DNA from: Sedimentitalea sp042687825
GTDB lineage: Bacteria; Pseudomonadota; Alphaproteobacteria; Rhodobacterales; Rhodobacteraceae
NCBI RefSeq assembly: GCF_042687825.1
Contig: NZ_JBHUQE010000002.1
Span: 1 to 64,000 of the forward strand
Direction of reading: 5' to 3'
DNA length: 64,000 nt
The notes under the pieces are model-generated. The model saw only the letters and a list, made by a program, of their open reading frames with translations. It searched no databases and was not told the DNA's origin. How positions within the stretch are numbered: the stretch's first letter is position 1; each line of letters starts with the position of its first letter. This document shows, piece after piece, positions 43,191 to 51,439 of this stretch. The translations under genes were made by a program, and so were the position numbers.

Positions 43191-43676
43191 TCAGGAGCCT
43201 TGTTTGCCAACATCGAGCGCGCCGTGCATACCGGATTCGTAGTGTCCCGGGATCAGGCAAGCGAACTGGAACCGCCCCTCATTGGAAAAGGTCCAGACGA
43301 TTTCGGCGGTTTGACCCGGTTCCAGACGGGCGGAATTGGGATCGTCATGTTCCATGTCGAACTTGGCCATCATCGCTTTGTGTTCTTCGTTCTCTTCATA
43401 GGTATCCATCACGAATTCATGCTCGAGTTCGCCGTTGTTGGTGATGATCAGCTTGACGGTTTCGCCCGTTTCAAAATCCAGCGTTCGCGGTTCGAACAGC
43501 ATTTCACCGTCGTCGGTTTCCAGCATCGAGATTTCAACCGTGCGGGTTGCGTGGTGATCGTCGCCGGGGCGGCCGATTTCCGTTTCATCTCCATGTCCGC
43601 CGCCATGGGTTCCGCCGGCGAAGGCGGGCGCGGCGAGCGCCAACGCGATGACGGTCGTGAGAAGTGGTTTTTTCAT
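43191..43676 (-). CDS. Periplasmic cupredoxin (plastocyanin/azurin-like)
   Basis: 161 residues. A signal peptide (LLTTVIALALAAPAFA) is followed by a Gly/His-rich stretch (GGTHGGGHGDE) and a cupredoxin domain. Type 1 copper ligands are visible: His in ELEHEFVMD and the Cys-His-Met cluster in ACLIPGHYESGM. A blue-copper electron carrier or copper buffer in the copper operon. AGGAC ribosome site. Confidence 0.9.
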   Translation of the reverse strand: MKKPLLTTVIALALAAPAFAGGTHGGGHGDETEIGRPGDDHHATRTVEISMLETDDGEMLFEPRTLDFETGETVKLIITNNGELEHEFVMDTYEENEEHKAMMAKFDMEHDDPNSARLEPGQTAEIVWTFSNEGRFQFACLIPGHYESGMHGALDVGKQGS

Positions 43677-43730
43677 GATTTGGTCCTGTTTTCAGTGGTT
43701 TCGTTTGGGTTGATGGTACAAGGGGCCCGG

Positions 43731-45089
43731 TCAGCCCCTTGAGGTGGTTTTGGGCGTGATCCGGGTTTTGGCATCGTGAACTTGCGCGAAATCGGGCAAC
43801 TCCCCGGTCCATTCATAGGCCTGCGTTCCTGGCGGGTTTTCGTACCATCCAGGATCCGAGTAATCGTCGGCGCCGATTCCCTCACGGACCTTCACGACCG
43901 AGAACATGCCGCCCATTTCGATCGGGCCGTATGGTCCCCAGCCGGTCATCATCGGCACCGTGTTGTCGGGCAGCGGCATCTCCATCATGCCCATGTCGGC
44001 CATCCCGGCGGTGCCCATCGGCATGTATTCGGGTTGCAATTCGCGGATCTGCCTGGTCAGTTTGCGCTTGTCGACACCAATGAAGGTCGGCACGTCATGG
44101 CCCATCGCATTCATCGTGTGATGGGACTTGTGGCAGTGGATTGCCCAGTCGCCGAGATGGTCCGCAACAAATTCATATGCCCGCATTGCACCCACGGGGA
44201 TGTCGATGGACACTTCGGGCCATTGCGCCTCGGGCGGTACCCAACCGCCATCGGTGCAGGTCACCTTGAAGTCATATCCATGCATGTGGATCGGGTGGTT
44301 GGTCATCGTCAGATTGCCGACCCGCACCCTTACCCTGTCGCCCTGATTGACCACCAGCGGGTCGATGTCCGGAAAGATCCGGCTGTTCCACGTCCACAGG
44401 TTGAAATCCGTCATCGTCATGATGCGTGGCACAAATGTGCCTGGATCAATGTCAAAGGCGTTGAGCATGATCAGGAAATCACGATCCACCGGCATGAAGG
44501 CCGGGTCCTTTGGGTGGACGACGAACATACCCATCATCCCCATCGCCATCTGCACCATCTCGTCGGCATGGGGGTGATACATGAAGGTGCCGGATTTGAT
44601 CAGGTCGAACTCGTAGACATAGGTCTTGCCGGGCGGGATTCCCGGATGGGACAGCCCGCCGACCCCGTCCATTCCCGAGGGCAGGATCATCCCGTGCCAA
44701 TGGACCGTAGTGTGTTCCGGCAGCTTGTTGGTCACGAAAATGCGGACCCTGTCGCCTTCCACCGCTTCGATGGTGGGTCCGGTCGATTGCCCGTTATAGC
44801 CCCAGAGATGCGCAATCATCCCATCGGCCAGTTCTCGTTCGACGGGTTCGGCAACCAGGTGGAATTCCTTGATCCCGTTGTTCATCCGATGCGGCAGGGT
44901 CCAGCCGTTCAGCGTGACCACCGGATTGTAGTCCGGCCCCGTTGTCGGGCGGGTCGGCGACTGGGTCGCCGCACTGTCCATGAACGCCGCCTCGGGCAGC
45001 CCCATGTTGCTGGTCTGCCCCCAGGCTTTTGAAGAGACCAGTGCCGCTCCTGCAGCTCCGGCACCCAGCAGTTGACGTCTGTTCATCAT
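43731..45089 (-). CDS. Copper-resistance multicopper oxidase (CopA/CueO-like)
   Basis: 452 residues from ATG 45089 (MMNRRQLLGAGAAGAALVSS, a Tat-type signal although the twin Arg is in NRRQLL). All four copper motifs are present: HWHG, HPHADE, HPIHMHG and HCHKSHHTMNAMGH. There is a Met-rich segment near the C-terminus (MPMGTAGMADMGMMEMP). It oxidises Cu(I) to Cu(II) in the periplasm. A GTG at 45116 would add nine residues and overlap the preceding gene; the ATG after AAGGGGCT is preferred. Confidence 0.92.
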   Translation of the reverse strand: MMNRRQLLGAGAAGAALVSSKAWGQTSNMGLPEAAFMDSAATQSPTRPTTGPDYNPVVTLNGWTLPHRMNNGIKEFHLVAEPVERELADGMIAHLWGYNGQSTGPTIEAVEGDRVRIFVTNKLPEHTTVHWHGMILPSGMDGVGGLSHPGIPPGKTYVYEFDLIKSGTFMYHPHADEMVQMAMGMMGMFVVHPKDPAFMPVDRDFLIMLNAFDIDPGTFVPRIMTMTDFNLWTWNSRIFPDIDPLVVNQGDRVRVRVGNLTMTNHPIHMHGYDFKVTCTDGGWVPPEAQWPEVSIDIPVGAMRAYEFVADHLGDWAIHCHKSHHTMNAMGHDVPTFIGVDKRKLTRQIRELQPEYMPMGTAGMADMGMMEMPLPDNTVPMMTGWGPYGPIEMGGMFSVVKVREGIGADDYSDPGWYENPPGTQAYEWTGELPDFAQVHDAKTRITPKTTSRG

Positions 45090-45102
45090 TTTATCAGCCC
45101 CT

Positions 45103-46566
45103 TCAATGTCCTGCACCGCCGCCGGACGCGATTGTCATGCCACCGCCATCGCCTGCAGCACCGGACCCGCCGCCGTAGATCGCCGCCGTCAGATTGGCCT
45201 GCGCTATCCAGAAATCGCGCTTGGCATTTGCGGCTTGCAGCGAACTGGCCAGCTTTTCGCGGACATCCGTCAGCAACTCGAAAGTGTTGGTGATCATGCC
45301 GTTGTAACTGAGCAGTCCCTCTTCCTCGATTGTGGTACGCAAAGGCACGACCACGTCGCGGTAATGGCGGGCAATCTTGTAGGACGAATGATAGGACACC
45401 TCAGCGCTTCGGGCCTCGGAGCGTACATTCACCGCCTTTTCCGCCAGTGAGTTCGCGGCCTGCATATAAGCCAACTCAGCCTTGCGCATCCGGGCCTGAC
45501 CGGTGTCGAAAATCGGAATTGCAAATTCCAGTTCGATCTGTGGCCGGGTGCTGGTGTCGGTGTTGCCGTCCTCGCGTTCACGCTCGGATTCAAACCCTGC
45601 GATCAACTCCAGATCCGTCACAAGCCGGGTCTGATCGGTCAACCCAAACGCACGCGCCTGCGCCTCCAATCCGGCTTTGACGACTTTCAGATCAACCCTG
45701 TTGGACAGTGCCGCTGCTTCGATCGAAGACACGCGCCCCAGAGATTTCGGCAGGCTCGGCAGCGCGTCAGGGACAAAAAAGTCAACGTCGGTGCCCCACA
45801 GCCCCATCAGGCGGGTCAGTTCCTCTTTTGCCAATGTCGCATCCAACCGCGCCCTCGCGACCTGTCCCGCAAGTTCAGCATTGAACGCAAACTCGCGTGC
45901 CTGCCCCGCCTTGTTCAGCGCCCCGGTCTTGCCCAGTTGCTCGGCCAGTTCCGCCCCGGCTCCTGCAGCTTCACCAGCCTTGCGTAAATAGCTCAGGGTT
46001 TCGAATGCCGCCACGGCATCGATCCACGCCCGCCGGGTCTGGTTTGCCAGCGACAGGGTGTCATTGACAGCGTTCAACTGCGCCTGTTGGAACTGGGCGT
46101 CAGCGACCGCGATCCGCTGTTTACGCGTTTTGACATCCAGCAGATTGAACGCGATCATCGTCTCAAGGGACCTGTACAGCCCCAACTCGGGCGCACCGAC
46201 GCCGAAAAGCCCAAGCGAAACGACCGGGTTCTGCGGCGTGGACTGCTGCCAGACCTCGGCTGCCGACAAGCCGACATTCGCGTAGGACGCCTGCAACCCC
46301 TTGTTGTTCAACAGGGCCGCCTGCACGGCGGTGTCCGCCGAGATGGTCTTGCCTTGCACCATGCCGCGCACCTCTTTGATCAGCGCGTCGTTCTCGGCCC
46401 GTGTCTGTGCGAAAGCCGTTCGCTTGCCAATCGCGCCATTCGTTTGGGTGGAGACGGCCAGAAACCCGGCCTTGGCATCGGTGTATTTCATCGGAACTTG
46501 CGGCGCGCAGGCCGCCAGCACCAGCGGCGTGATCAACAGCGCCGGCCATTTGATGCTCGCCATCAA
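45103..46566 (-). CDS. TolC/CusC-family outer-membrane efflux lipoprotein
   Basis: 487 residues. A lipobox (VLAAC) at the N-terminus is followed by two OEP repeats with long Ala/Glu/Gln-rich helices. It forms a trimeric outer-membrane channel. In the copper operon it would export copper, although no RND partner is encoded beside it. It overlaps the upstream small lipoprotein gene by ATGA, and the next gene begins 13 bases after its stop. Confidence 0.88.
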   Translation of the reverse strand: MMASIKWPALLITPLVLAACAPQVPMKYTDAKAGFLAVSTQTNGAIGKRTAFAQTRAENDALIKEVRGMVQGKTISADTAVQAALLNNKGLQASYANVGLSAAEVWQQSTPQNPVVSLGLFGVGAPELGLYRSLETMIAFNLLDVKTRKQRIAVADAQFQQAQLNAVNDTLSLANQTRRAWIDAVAAFETLSYLRKAGEAAGAGAELAEQLGKTGALNKAGQAREFAFNAELAGQVARARLDATLAKEELTRLMGLWGTDVDFFVPDALPSLPKSLGRVSSIEAAALSNRVDLKVVKAGLEAQARAFGLTDQTRLVTDLELIAGFESEREREDGNTDTSTRPQIELEFAIPIFDTGQARMRKAELAYMQAANSLAEKAVNVRSEARSAEVSYHSSYKIARHYRDVVVPLRTTIEEEGLLSYNGMITNTFELLTDVREKLASSLQAANAKRDFWIAQANLTAAIYGGGSGAAGDGGGMTIASGGGAGH

Positions 46567-46787
46567 TTTGCCTCCGACTGCTTGTCATTCGCAGCCCGCC
46601 ACGGGGCGGGGCCAGACGGGACATAGCCCTGATAGCCGGCAAACGGGTTCTGATAGCCGACAGCGGACGAAGAAGAGGATGGCAACGTGGTTGCCAGTTG
46701 TGCCGCACTGTCCGGCAGCGGCGTAGGCTCGGACGAGCACGCAGCAAGCGCCAGGGCCGAAGCCCCGAGCAAACCTGGAATTTTCAT
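46563..46787 (-). CDS. Small lipoprotein heading the copper operon
   Basis: 74 residues from ATG 46787 (MKIPGLLGASALALAACSS, lipobox LALAAC). The mature part is Ser/Pro-rich (TLPSSSSSAVGYQNPFAGYQGYVPSGPAP) and has no fold that I recognise. AGGTG precedes the ATG; a GTG at 46796 is an alternative. It is translationally coupled to the TolC-like gene. Confidence 0.75.
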   Translation of the reverse strand: MKIPGLLGASALALAACSSEPTPLPDSAAQLATTLPSSSSSAVGYQNPFAGYQGYVPSGPAPWRAANDKQSEAN

Positions 46788-46802
46788 GGTATTCACCTGA
46801 GA

Positions 46803-46818
46803 ACTATAGAGGAATAGT
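46803..46818 (-). promoter_or_regulatory. Inverted repeat upstream of the copper operon
   Basis: ACTAT-N6-ATAGT lies 16 bases before the first gene of the operon, next to TTGACTATTCC on the coding strand. The TATAGT arm could be a -10 element, and the repeat could be a copper-responsive operator. No regulator gene is adjacent. Inference. Confidence 0.4.
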
Positions 46819-46870
46819 CAACGCACAAGCGCCGACCTGGTTCAGCATCAGGGCCGGGCGGCCCTATGTC

Positions 46871-47296
46871 TCAGATACTTGGGGGCCGCAAAAGTCCATG
46901 CGTTTCGCGCGAGGTCAACGCCTGCAACGGCAGTCCGAAATGGGAGTCTTGTTGATCAGATGTCGCGGCGGCAATAGCTTCAACCAGAAATGCCGTCGAA
47001 CACATGGCCGAACAGCAGTTCAAGCCATCATCAGTGAGAGAACCGTCCTGTGCCGATGACGTACAATCAGCCGACTTGGCCGTCGCATGTTGCATCATCG
47101 CTTGTTCATCCGCAGCCTCAGAGGCAAACGTGCCGCTATGATGTTTCATTGAGGCATGCGCCGAAGAAGAAGTAGAAAGCGTCAGCGCGCAAAGGCTGAC
47201 CACCATCAAGGCGATCTGCAAAAGTCGAGTTATGGTCACAGGTTTGCACACAGCCGCTTTGTGCCCATCCAAGCACCATCGGTCAAGCGCCTTCAT
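46871..47296 (-). CDS. Secreted or anchored Cys/His/Met-rich small protein, probably copper-linked
   Basis: 141 residues as read from ATG 47296. A hydrophobic segment (LLQIALMVVSLCALTLSTSSSAHA) looks like a signal peptide, and the true start could be nearer to it. The mature part has MKHHSG, MMQHATAKSADC and a CCSAMCSTAFLVEA cluster, the kind of thiol/His composition seen in small copper-associated proteins. It lies upstream of the copper operon on the same strand. No named family is claimed. Confidence 0.6.
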   Translation of the reverse strand: MKALDRWCLDGHKAAVCKPVTITRLLQIALMVVSLCALTLSTSSSAHASMKHHSGTFASEAADEQAMMQHATAKSADCTSSAQDGSLTDDGLNCCSAMCSTAFLVEAIAAATSDQQDSHFGLPLQALTSRETHGLLRPPSI

Positions 47297-47398
47297 CTTT
47301 TAGGTCGGCAACGTCCGTGCGATCTTGAAACTGCCGCCAATGGTGCTGCCGTTCGATCCCTCATATTGCGGTTCTGTCTATCGACAACGGCTTTGGTG

Positions 47399-47647
47399 AT
47401 GGTTTTCCGGCGCAGGTCGCGGCGAGACGCTGGACCATCCGACACCTCGTCGGTGATTCGCCGTCTGTTGCACCTCGATCATGCGGGCTGGCCTGGCAGC
47501 GTGGAAGAGTCCAGGTTGGCTGAGAGCCATCCGGACGATCCGCGGGCGGACAACGCCCGCCTCTGCGCCGAGGCAATCGCGCGCGGTGTCCGGGCCCTGG
47601 CGGCTCTGGATCGCGCCCGCGTAAATCCAATGCTGGGGGTGACGTGA
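47399..47647 (+). CDS. Hypothetical protein, possibly partial
   Basis: About 82 residues from ATG 47399 (MVFRRRSRRDAGPSDTSS). The body is helix-like (VIRRLLHLDHAGWPGSVEES, ADNARLCAEAIARGVRALAALDRARVNP). Its TGA overlaps the ATG of the next frame (TGATG), which favours a real gene pair. No family recognised; the start is uncertain. Confidence 0.4.
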   Translation: MVFRRRSRRDAGPSDTSSVIRRLLHLDHAGWPGSVEESRLAESHPDDPRADNARLCAEAIARGVRALAALDRARVNPMLGVT

Positions 47648-48021
47648 TGGATGCAATCGTTGATCCCCCGGCGGAAGCCAGGGCGCTGACATTGCGCGCC
47701 GGACGCTGGCTGGCGCTGCTCGGGTTCCAGACACGCCCCGGCGCCCCGCGCTTTTTACCGGGCATGTGCAGCTATCACGACATGCTCGACCCCGCCGCGC
47801 CAGATGAGAGGCACCGTGTCTCCGTCCGCGCCCTGCTGCCGGCGGTGGAAAGAAAGACAGAGATCGAACGCTGTAAAGGCGGGGAGGCCTTGGCCGCAAG
47901 ACCGCGTCATGATCCACATGGAGGCCAATGGCGCATGACCGAGCGTGGCGCCGCCCTTGAAGTCACCGCCGGTCTTCTGCGGGACGCAGTCAAACGCTAT
48001 CGGGCTTGGGAAGCCAACTGA
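47647..48021 (+). CDS. Hypothetical protein
   Basis: About 124 residues (MDAIVDPPAEARALTLRAGR), overlapping the preceding frame. The C-terminal half, with ERCKGGEALAARPRHDPHGG and VTAGLLRDAVKRYRAWEAN, is charged and helix-like. No recognisable domain. It may belong to a decayed mobile element with its neighbours. Confidence 0.4.
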   Translation: MDAIVDPPAEARALTLRAGRWLALLGFQTRPGAPRFLPGMCSYHDMLDPAAPDERHRVSVRALLPAVERKTEIERCKGGEALAARPRHDPHGGQWRMTERGAALEVTAGLLRDAVKRYRAWEAN

Positions 48022-48039
48022 AAACACCCCGGTGGCGGC

Positions 48040-48321
48040 GTGATCCGTTCAGGCCGCCGCCGACCAGATCGAAGGCCCGAGGACGGCCTGCCGTCGCCCG
48101 CAGACCGCGTGGCGCACCTATTCGGGCACCGGCTAGGGGTAGACCTGCCCGACGTGCTGACGGTCGCCCTGTCGTCGCCTGCGCAAAGCTTCATGGACGT
48201 TCTGGCCGGGGAAGGGCTAGGCGACTTGGACCTTGCCGCCGTGGCCGTCTTGGCGGTGCCCCTGTGGGCACTTCCCGCCGATCAGCGGTCAACCGTCGCG
48301 TCCCTGTGCGAACACCCCTGA
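48040..48321 (+). CDS. Hypothetical protein
   Basis: 93 residues. An Arg/Pro-rich start is followed by a Leu/Val-rich part (VDLPDVLTVALSSPAQSFMDV, LAAVAVLAVPLWALPADQR). No domain recognised. A good hairpin terminator follows directly, which supports expression of the short plus-strand cluster 47399-48321. Confidence 0.35.
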   Translation: MIRSGRRRPDRRPEDGLPSPADRVAHLFGHRLGVDLPDVLTVALSSPAQSFMDVLAGEGLGDLDLAAVAVLAVPLWALPADQRSTVASLCEHP

Positions 48322-48350
48322 CAACCAATCCCTGGTGCCAAGGGCAACTA

Positions 48351-48389
48351 GCCCCGGTTCGCGTGCACCGACGCAGCCGGGGCATTTTT
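48351..48389 (+). terminator. Rho-independent terminator
   Basis: GCCCCGG (48351-48357) pairs with CCGGGGC (48377-48383), with an inner GCGT/ACGC stem, followed by five Ts (48385-48389). It lies between the convergent small gene clusters and overlaps the stop of the minus-strand gene. Confidence 0.75.
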
Positions 48390-48591
48390 ATGCACTCACG
48401 TCGTCGTAGTTGCTTTCGCCGCGCGGGCAGTTTTCCCGCAGTAGGTAGGCACAGCGTTTCAAGGACGGGTCGTCGGTGCCGAAGCTTTCTTCGGAATGGC
48501 CGCACTTGCTGCAAGTCACTTCGACGCCTTCAACGGTGCCGTAGTCGCCGTCTAGGTCAACATAGTCGGTGGTCGTGGAAACGTAGCCCAT
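48388..48591 (-). CDS. Small zinc-ribbon-like protein
   Basis: 67 residues from ATG 48591 with an AGGAG site. It is acidic (GYVSTTTDYVDLDGDYGTVE) with two Cys pairs, CSKC and C-x6-C (CAYLLRENC), a probable Zn ribbon. Base composition is lower in GC than the core genes. The product looks like small phage- or plasmid-borne proteins; function unknown. Confidence 0.6.
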   Translation of the reverse strand: MGYVSTTTDYVDLDGDYGTVEGVEVTCSKCGHSEESFGTDDPSLKRCAYLLRENCPRGESNYDDVSA

Positions 48592-48602
48592 GCTGAAAAC
48601 TC

Positions 48603-48785
48603 CTACGTGTCGTCGGGATGGGGGGCTTGGGGAACTCTGTGGCACCAATACGGCATGTCTCGTGCGTCAGCTTCGCCCGGCTCATACCACTTATGCCCCG
48701 TCCACATCCAAACTTCCCAATCTTTGCCGGGCTGCGTGACAACGTAGTAATACCCCGGTCGGCCATCGTTCGTGTCTTGGGTCAT
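48603..48785 (-). CDS. Small Trp/Tyr-rich hypothetical protein
   Basis: 60 residues from ATG 48785 with AGGAG 6-10 bases upstream. The sequence is rich in aromatics (GYYYVVTQPGKDWEVWMWTG, then HKWYEPGEADARDMPYW). Eleven bases upstream of the zinc-ribbon gene on the same strand, so probably cotranscribed. No family recognised; phage-like in size and style. Confidence 0.6.
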   Translation of the reverse strand: MTQDTNDGRPGYYYVVTQPGKDWEVWMWTGHKWYEPGEADARDMPYWCHRVPQAPHPDDT

Positions 48786-48900
48786 GGAACGAACTCCTAG
48801 CTGCAAAGAAGAATATCCGCGTATATAGTCGCATTAGGCCGAAGCGACGCAAGCAGTTGTGGCGTAGTATACACCGGGCAGGCACACGAAGGAACTGCGC

Positions 48901-49290
48901 ATGGCACTCAAACCGCTAATCTGGAACGGCTACGCCTACACGCTTTCCATTCGTCGTCACTGGAACACGTTCTTCGGGCTTGCGACTATCTGTGAAATCA
49001 ATGCCCCTCGCATGACGAAGTTTCTGCCCGAAGGTGCGGGCCACCACATCACCGGGCTTCACGAACTTGTCGTTGGGGCGAAAGACTACTTCGACACGTT
49101 CGACAACTGGTGGTCGTATTCGTGTCGGCTGTGCGATCAATACTGCGACTTCTACGTGATGGAACGCCCGCGCGAGGGCAACACGTTCAACGAATTCCAT
49201 AGCACCTACATCAACGACCGAACCGCCGTCCAAGACTTCGCCAAGGCGTCACGCGGCTACGTCGGGCCGGATCAGTGGAAGCTGACGTAG
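48901..49290 (+). CDS. Hypothetical protein, probable mobile-element cargo
   Basis: 129 residues (MALKPLIWNGYAYTLSIRRH), AAGGA ribosome site, divergent from the two small genes before it. Aromatic-rich, with a C-x2-C-x3-C stretch (SCRLCDQYCDFYV). GC is visibly lower than in the neighbouring core genes. The shared intergenic region (48786-48900) has TATA-like elements for both directions. No domain recognised. Confidence 0.6.
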   Translation: MALKPLIWNGYAYTLSIRRHWNTFFGLATICEINAPRMTKFLPEGAGHHITGLHELVVGAKDYFDTFDNWWSYSCRLCDQYCDFYVMERPREGNTFNEFHSTYINDRTAVQDFAKASRGYVGPDQWKLT

Positions 49291-49438
49291 GCGAAGGGGC
49301 TTGCAAGGTGCGACATGCGGTCACGTCTTCGTGAGCGTCTACGGGGCTTTCGGGCAGCCTGTGCGCTTGCATTAGAGAATGTATAGAAATCCAGCTTTCT
49401 GAATTTCCGCTGCAAAATCAATATTTTTCAAGGAAAAG

Positions 49439-49513
49439 TGGCAGCCCGTAGGGGAATCGAACCCCTCTTTCCAGGTTGAAAACCTGGCGTCCTAACCGAT
49501 AGACGAACGGGCC
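49439..49513 (-). tRNA. tRNA-Glu (anticodon TTC)
   Basis: The reverse strand reads GGCCCGTTCGTCTATCGG at the 5' end, a CCAGG-TTTTCAA-CCTGG anticodon stem-loop with TTC, a GGGGTTCGATTCCCC T-arm, a paired acceptor stem and an encoded CCA (49439-49441). Its 3' end faces the accessory region to the left, a common integration target. Confidence 0.97.
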
Positions 49514-49602
49514 ACTGTCGGTGTGCGGTTCATTAGGCAATCGAACCCTGTGGCGCAAGCGAAAAAACGCAGTTCGGGCAAGAATTCGACGCTGGTGCGA
49601 CG

Positions 49603-51354
49603 TCAGCCCTGGTTGGCGGGGGCGGCGTCGTCCAGGCGCAGCTGTACGTTCTGCCTTCCGCCCCAGCTGTTGACCTCCAGACGGCCGGCCATGTGAAAAC
49701 GGGCGCCGCCATGGGCGCTGAGCCGAGGACCCAGCTCGGTGTCAAAGGCGCCAAAGGCGATGGCGTCCAGACTGCCGCTGAGACCGTCCGACAGCGAAAG
49801 TTTCAGGTGCGACTCGCCAACCCGGCGGGCATGGCGAATCTGCAGGTCAGGCAGGGCATAGCGTGGCGCGGGCGCCCCGGCCCCGTAAGGACCGGCCTGA
49901 TCGATCTGTTCGATCAGATCGATACTGGCCGCGCCCGGCATAAGAGCACCGTCCAGTTTCAGATCGGCCGGCCCGCCCTGACCGGCCCCCTGCCGGGCCA
50001 ACAGCTCGGACAGGCGCTGCATGGCCGGTTCCAGCTGGGCGCGCTCCACGGTCAGGCCAGCGGCCATCCTGTGGCCGCCGCCCTTGATCAGCAGGCCTTC
50101 GCCCGCCAGCCGATGGATCGCCGCGCCCAGATCGACGCCCGCGACCGAGCGCCCGGACCCCTTGCCAAGATCGCCGTCCAGACCGATCACGATGGCGGGC
50201 CGGTTGGTGGCTTCCTTGAGGCGGGCGGCGACGATGCCGACGACCCCGGGATGCCAGCCCTGACCGGCGGCCCAGACCAGCGGCGCTTCCAATCCGCGCT
50301 GTTCGGCCTGTTCCAGAGCCGCGGCGCGCACCGCGTTCTCGATCTCGCGGCGTTCGGTGTTGAGGATGTCCAGACGTTCGGCCAGGGCCTGCGCCTCGGC
50401 ACCCGATCCGGTTGACAGCAACCGCGCGCCCAGGTCCGACTGGCCGATCCGTCCGCCGGCATTGACCCGCGGCCCCAGCAGAAACCCCAGGTGATAGGTG
50501 CTGGGTGCCGAATCCATGCGCGCGACATCCGCCAGCGCCACCAGACCGGGGCGCTGGCGATGGCCCAGCACCTTGAGCCCCTGACGCACCAGCGCCCGGT
50601 TGGCGCCGATCAGGGGGGCCACATCGGCCACGGTGGCCAGCGCCACCAGATCCAGCAGCGCCATCAGGTCGGGGCCGGGGCCAGCGCCGGCCTCGCGCAT
50701 CTGGCGGCGCACCTCGACCAACATCAAAAAGACCACGCCGGCGGCACAGAGATAGCCCAGCTCGCCGCTTTCGTCCTGCCGGTTGGGGTTCACCACGGCC
50801 AGGGCGGGGGGCAGGGTCTCGGCGCCCAGGTGATGGTCCAGCACGATCACGTCGGCGCCGGCGGCGGCGGCGATCGGCTCGTGGGACAGGGTTCCGCAAT
50901 CGACGCAGACGATCAGGTCGTGGTCGGTCGCCAATTGCTGCATCGCCGGCACGTTGGGGCCATAGCCCTCGTCGATGCGATCCGGGACATAGAGCGTCGC
51001 GGTCAGCCCCATGTCGCGCAGCCAGACGATCAGCAGGGCCGCCGAACTGCCGCCATCCACGTCGTAATCGGCAAAGACCGCGATGCGCTGGCGGCGCTGA
51101 ACGGCGGTCAGAAAACGCGCCGCGGCAATCTGCATGTCCCGAAGGCCGCGCGGGTCGGGCAGGAGGTCGCGCAGTTGCGGTGTCAGAAACGCCCGCGCCT
51201 CGGCCGCCGGCACGCCGCGCCGGGCCAGAACCTGGCACAGGGCGCGGGGCAGGCCGGTCGCTTGCACCAGGGCTTCCGAGGCGCGTTCGGTCTCGATATC
51301 CGGACCGATCCAGCGGCGACCGGTCAGCGAATGCTGCACTCCGAGAAAACCCAT
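49603..51354 (-). CDS. recJ: Single-stranded-DNA-specific exonuclease RecJ
   Basis: 583 residues from ATG 51354 (MGFLGVQHSLTGRRW, with AGGAG upstream; an ATG ten codons earlier is less well placed). The DHH motifs are present: VFADYDVDGGSSAALL, VDCGT, VLDHHL, NPNRQDESG, and the DHHA1 part (GQGWHPGVVGIVAARL, GKGSGRSVAG, KGGGHRMAAGLTV). It degrades 5' ends of single strands in recombination and mismatch repair. Downstream of glpX and hom, an arrangement common in Rhodobacterales. Confidence 0.95.
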   Translation of the reverse strand: MGFLGVQHSLTGRRWIGPDIETERASEALVQATGLPRALCQVLARRGVPAAEARAFLTPQLRDLLPDPRGLRDMQIAAARFLTAVQRRQRIAVFADYDVDGGSSAALLIVWLRDMGLTATLYVPDRIDEGYGPNVPAMQQLATDHDLIVCVDCGTLSHEPIAAAAGADVIVLDHHLGAETLPPALAVVNPNRQDESGELGYLCAAGVVFLMLVEVRRQMREAGAGPGPDLMALLDLVALATVADVAPLIGANRALVRQGLKVLGHRQRPGLVALADVARMDSAPSTYHLGFLLGPRVNAGGRIGQSDLGARLLSTGSGAEAQALAERLDILNTERREIENAVRAAALEQAEQRGLEAPLVWAAGQGWHPGVVGIVAARLKEATNRPAIVIGLDGDLGKGSGRSVAGVDLGAAIHRLAGEGLLIKGGGHRMAAGLTVERAQLEPAMQRLSELLARQGAGQGGPADLKLDGALMPGAASIDLIEQIDQAGPYGAGAPAPRYALPDLQIRHARRVGESHLKLSLSDGLSGSLDAIAFGAFDTELGPRLSAHGGARFHMAGRLEVNSWGGRQNVQLRLDDAAPANQG

Positions 51355-51439
51355 ATCCGCTCCTGTCGCAAACCGCCGGATCACGCCTGACCCGGTCCGT
51401 CGCTTGTCCTGCGCAAGGGCTGGCAGGGCAAGCGGTCGA

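Noticed and set aside
49439..49513. Direct repeat of the tRNA-Glu 3' end as an att site
   Set aside because: No second copy was found by eye near the presumed left border.
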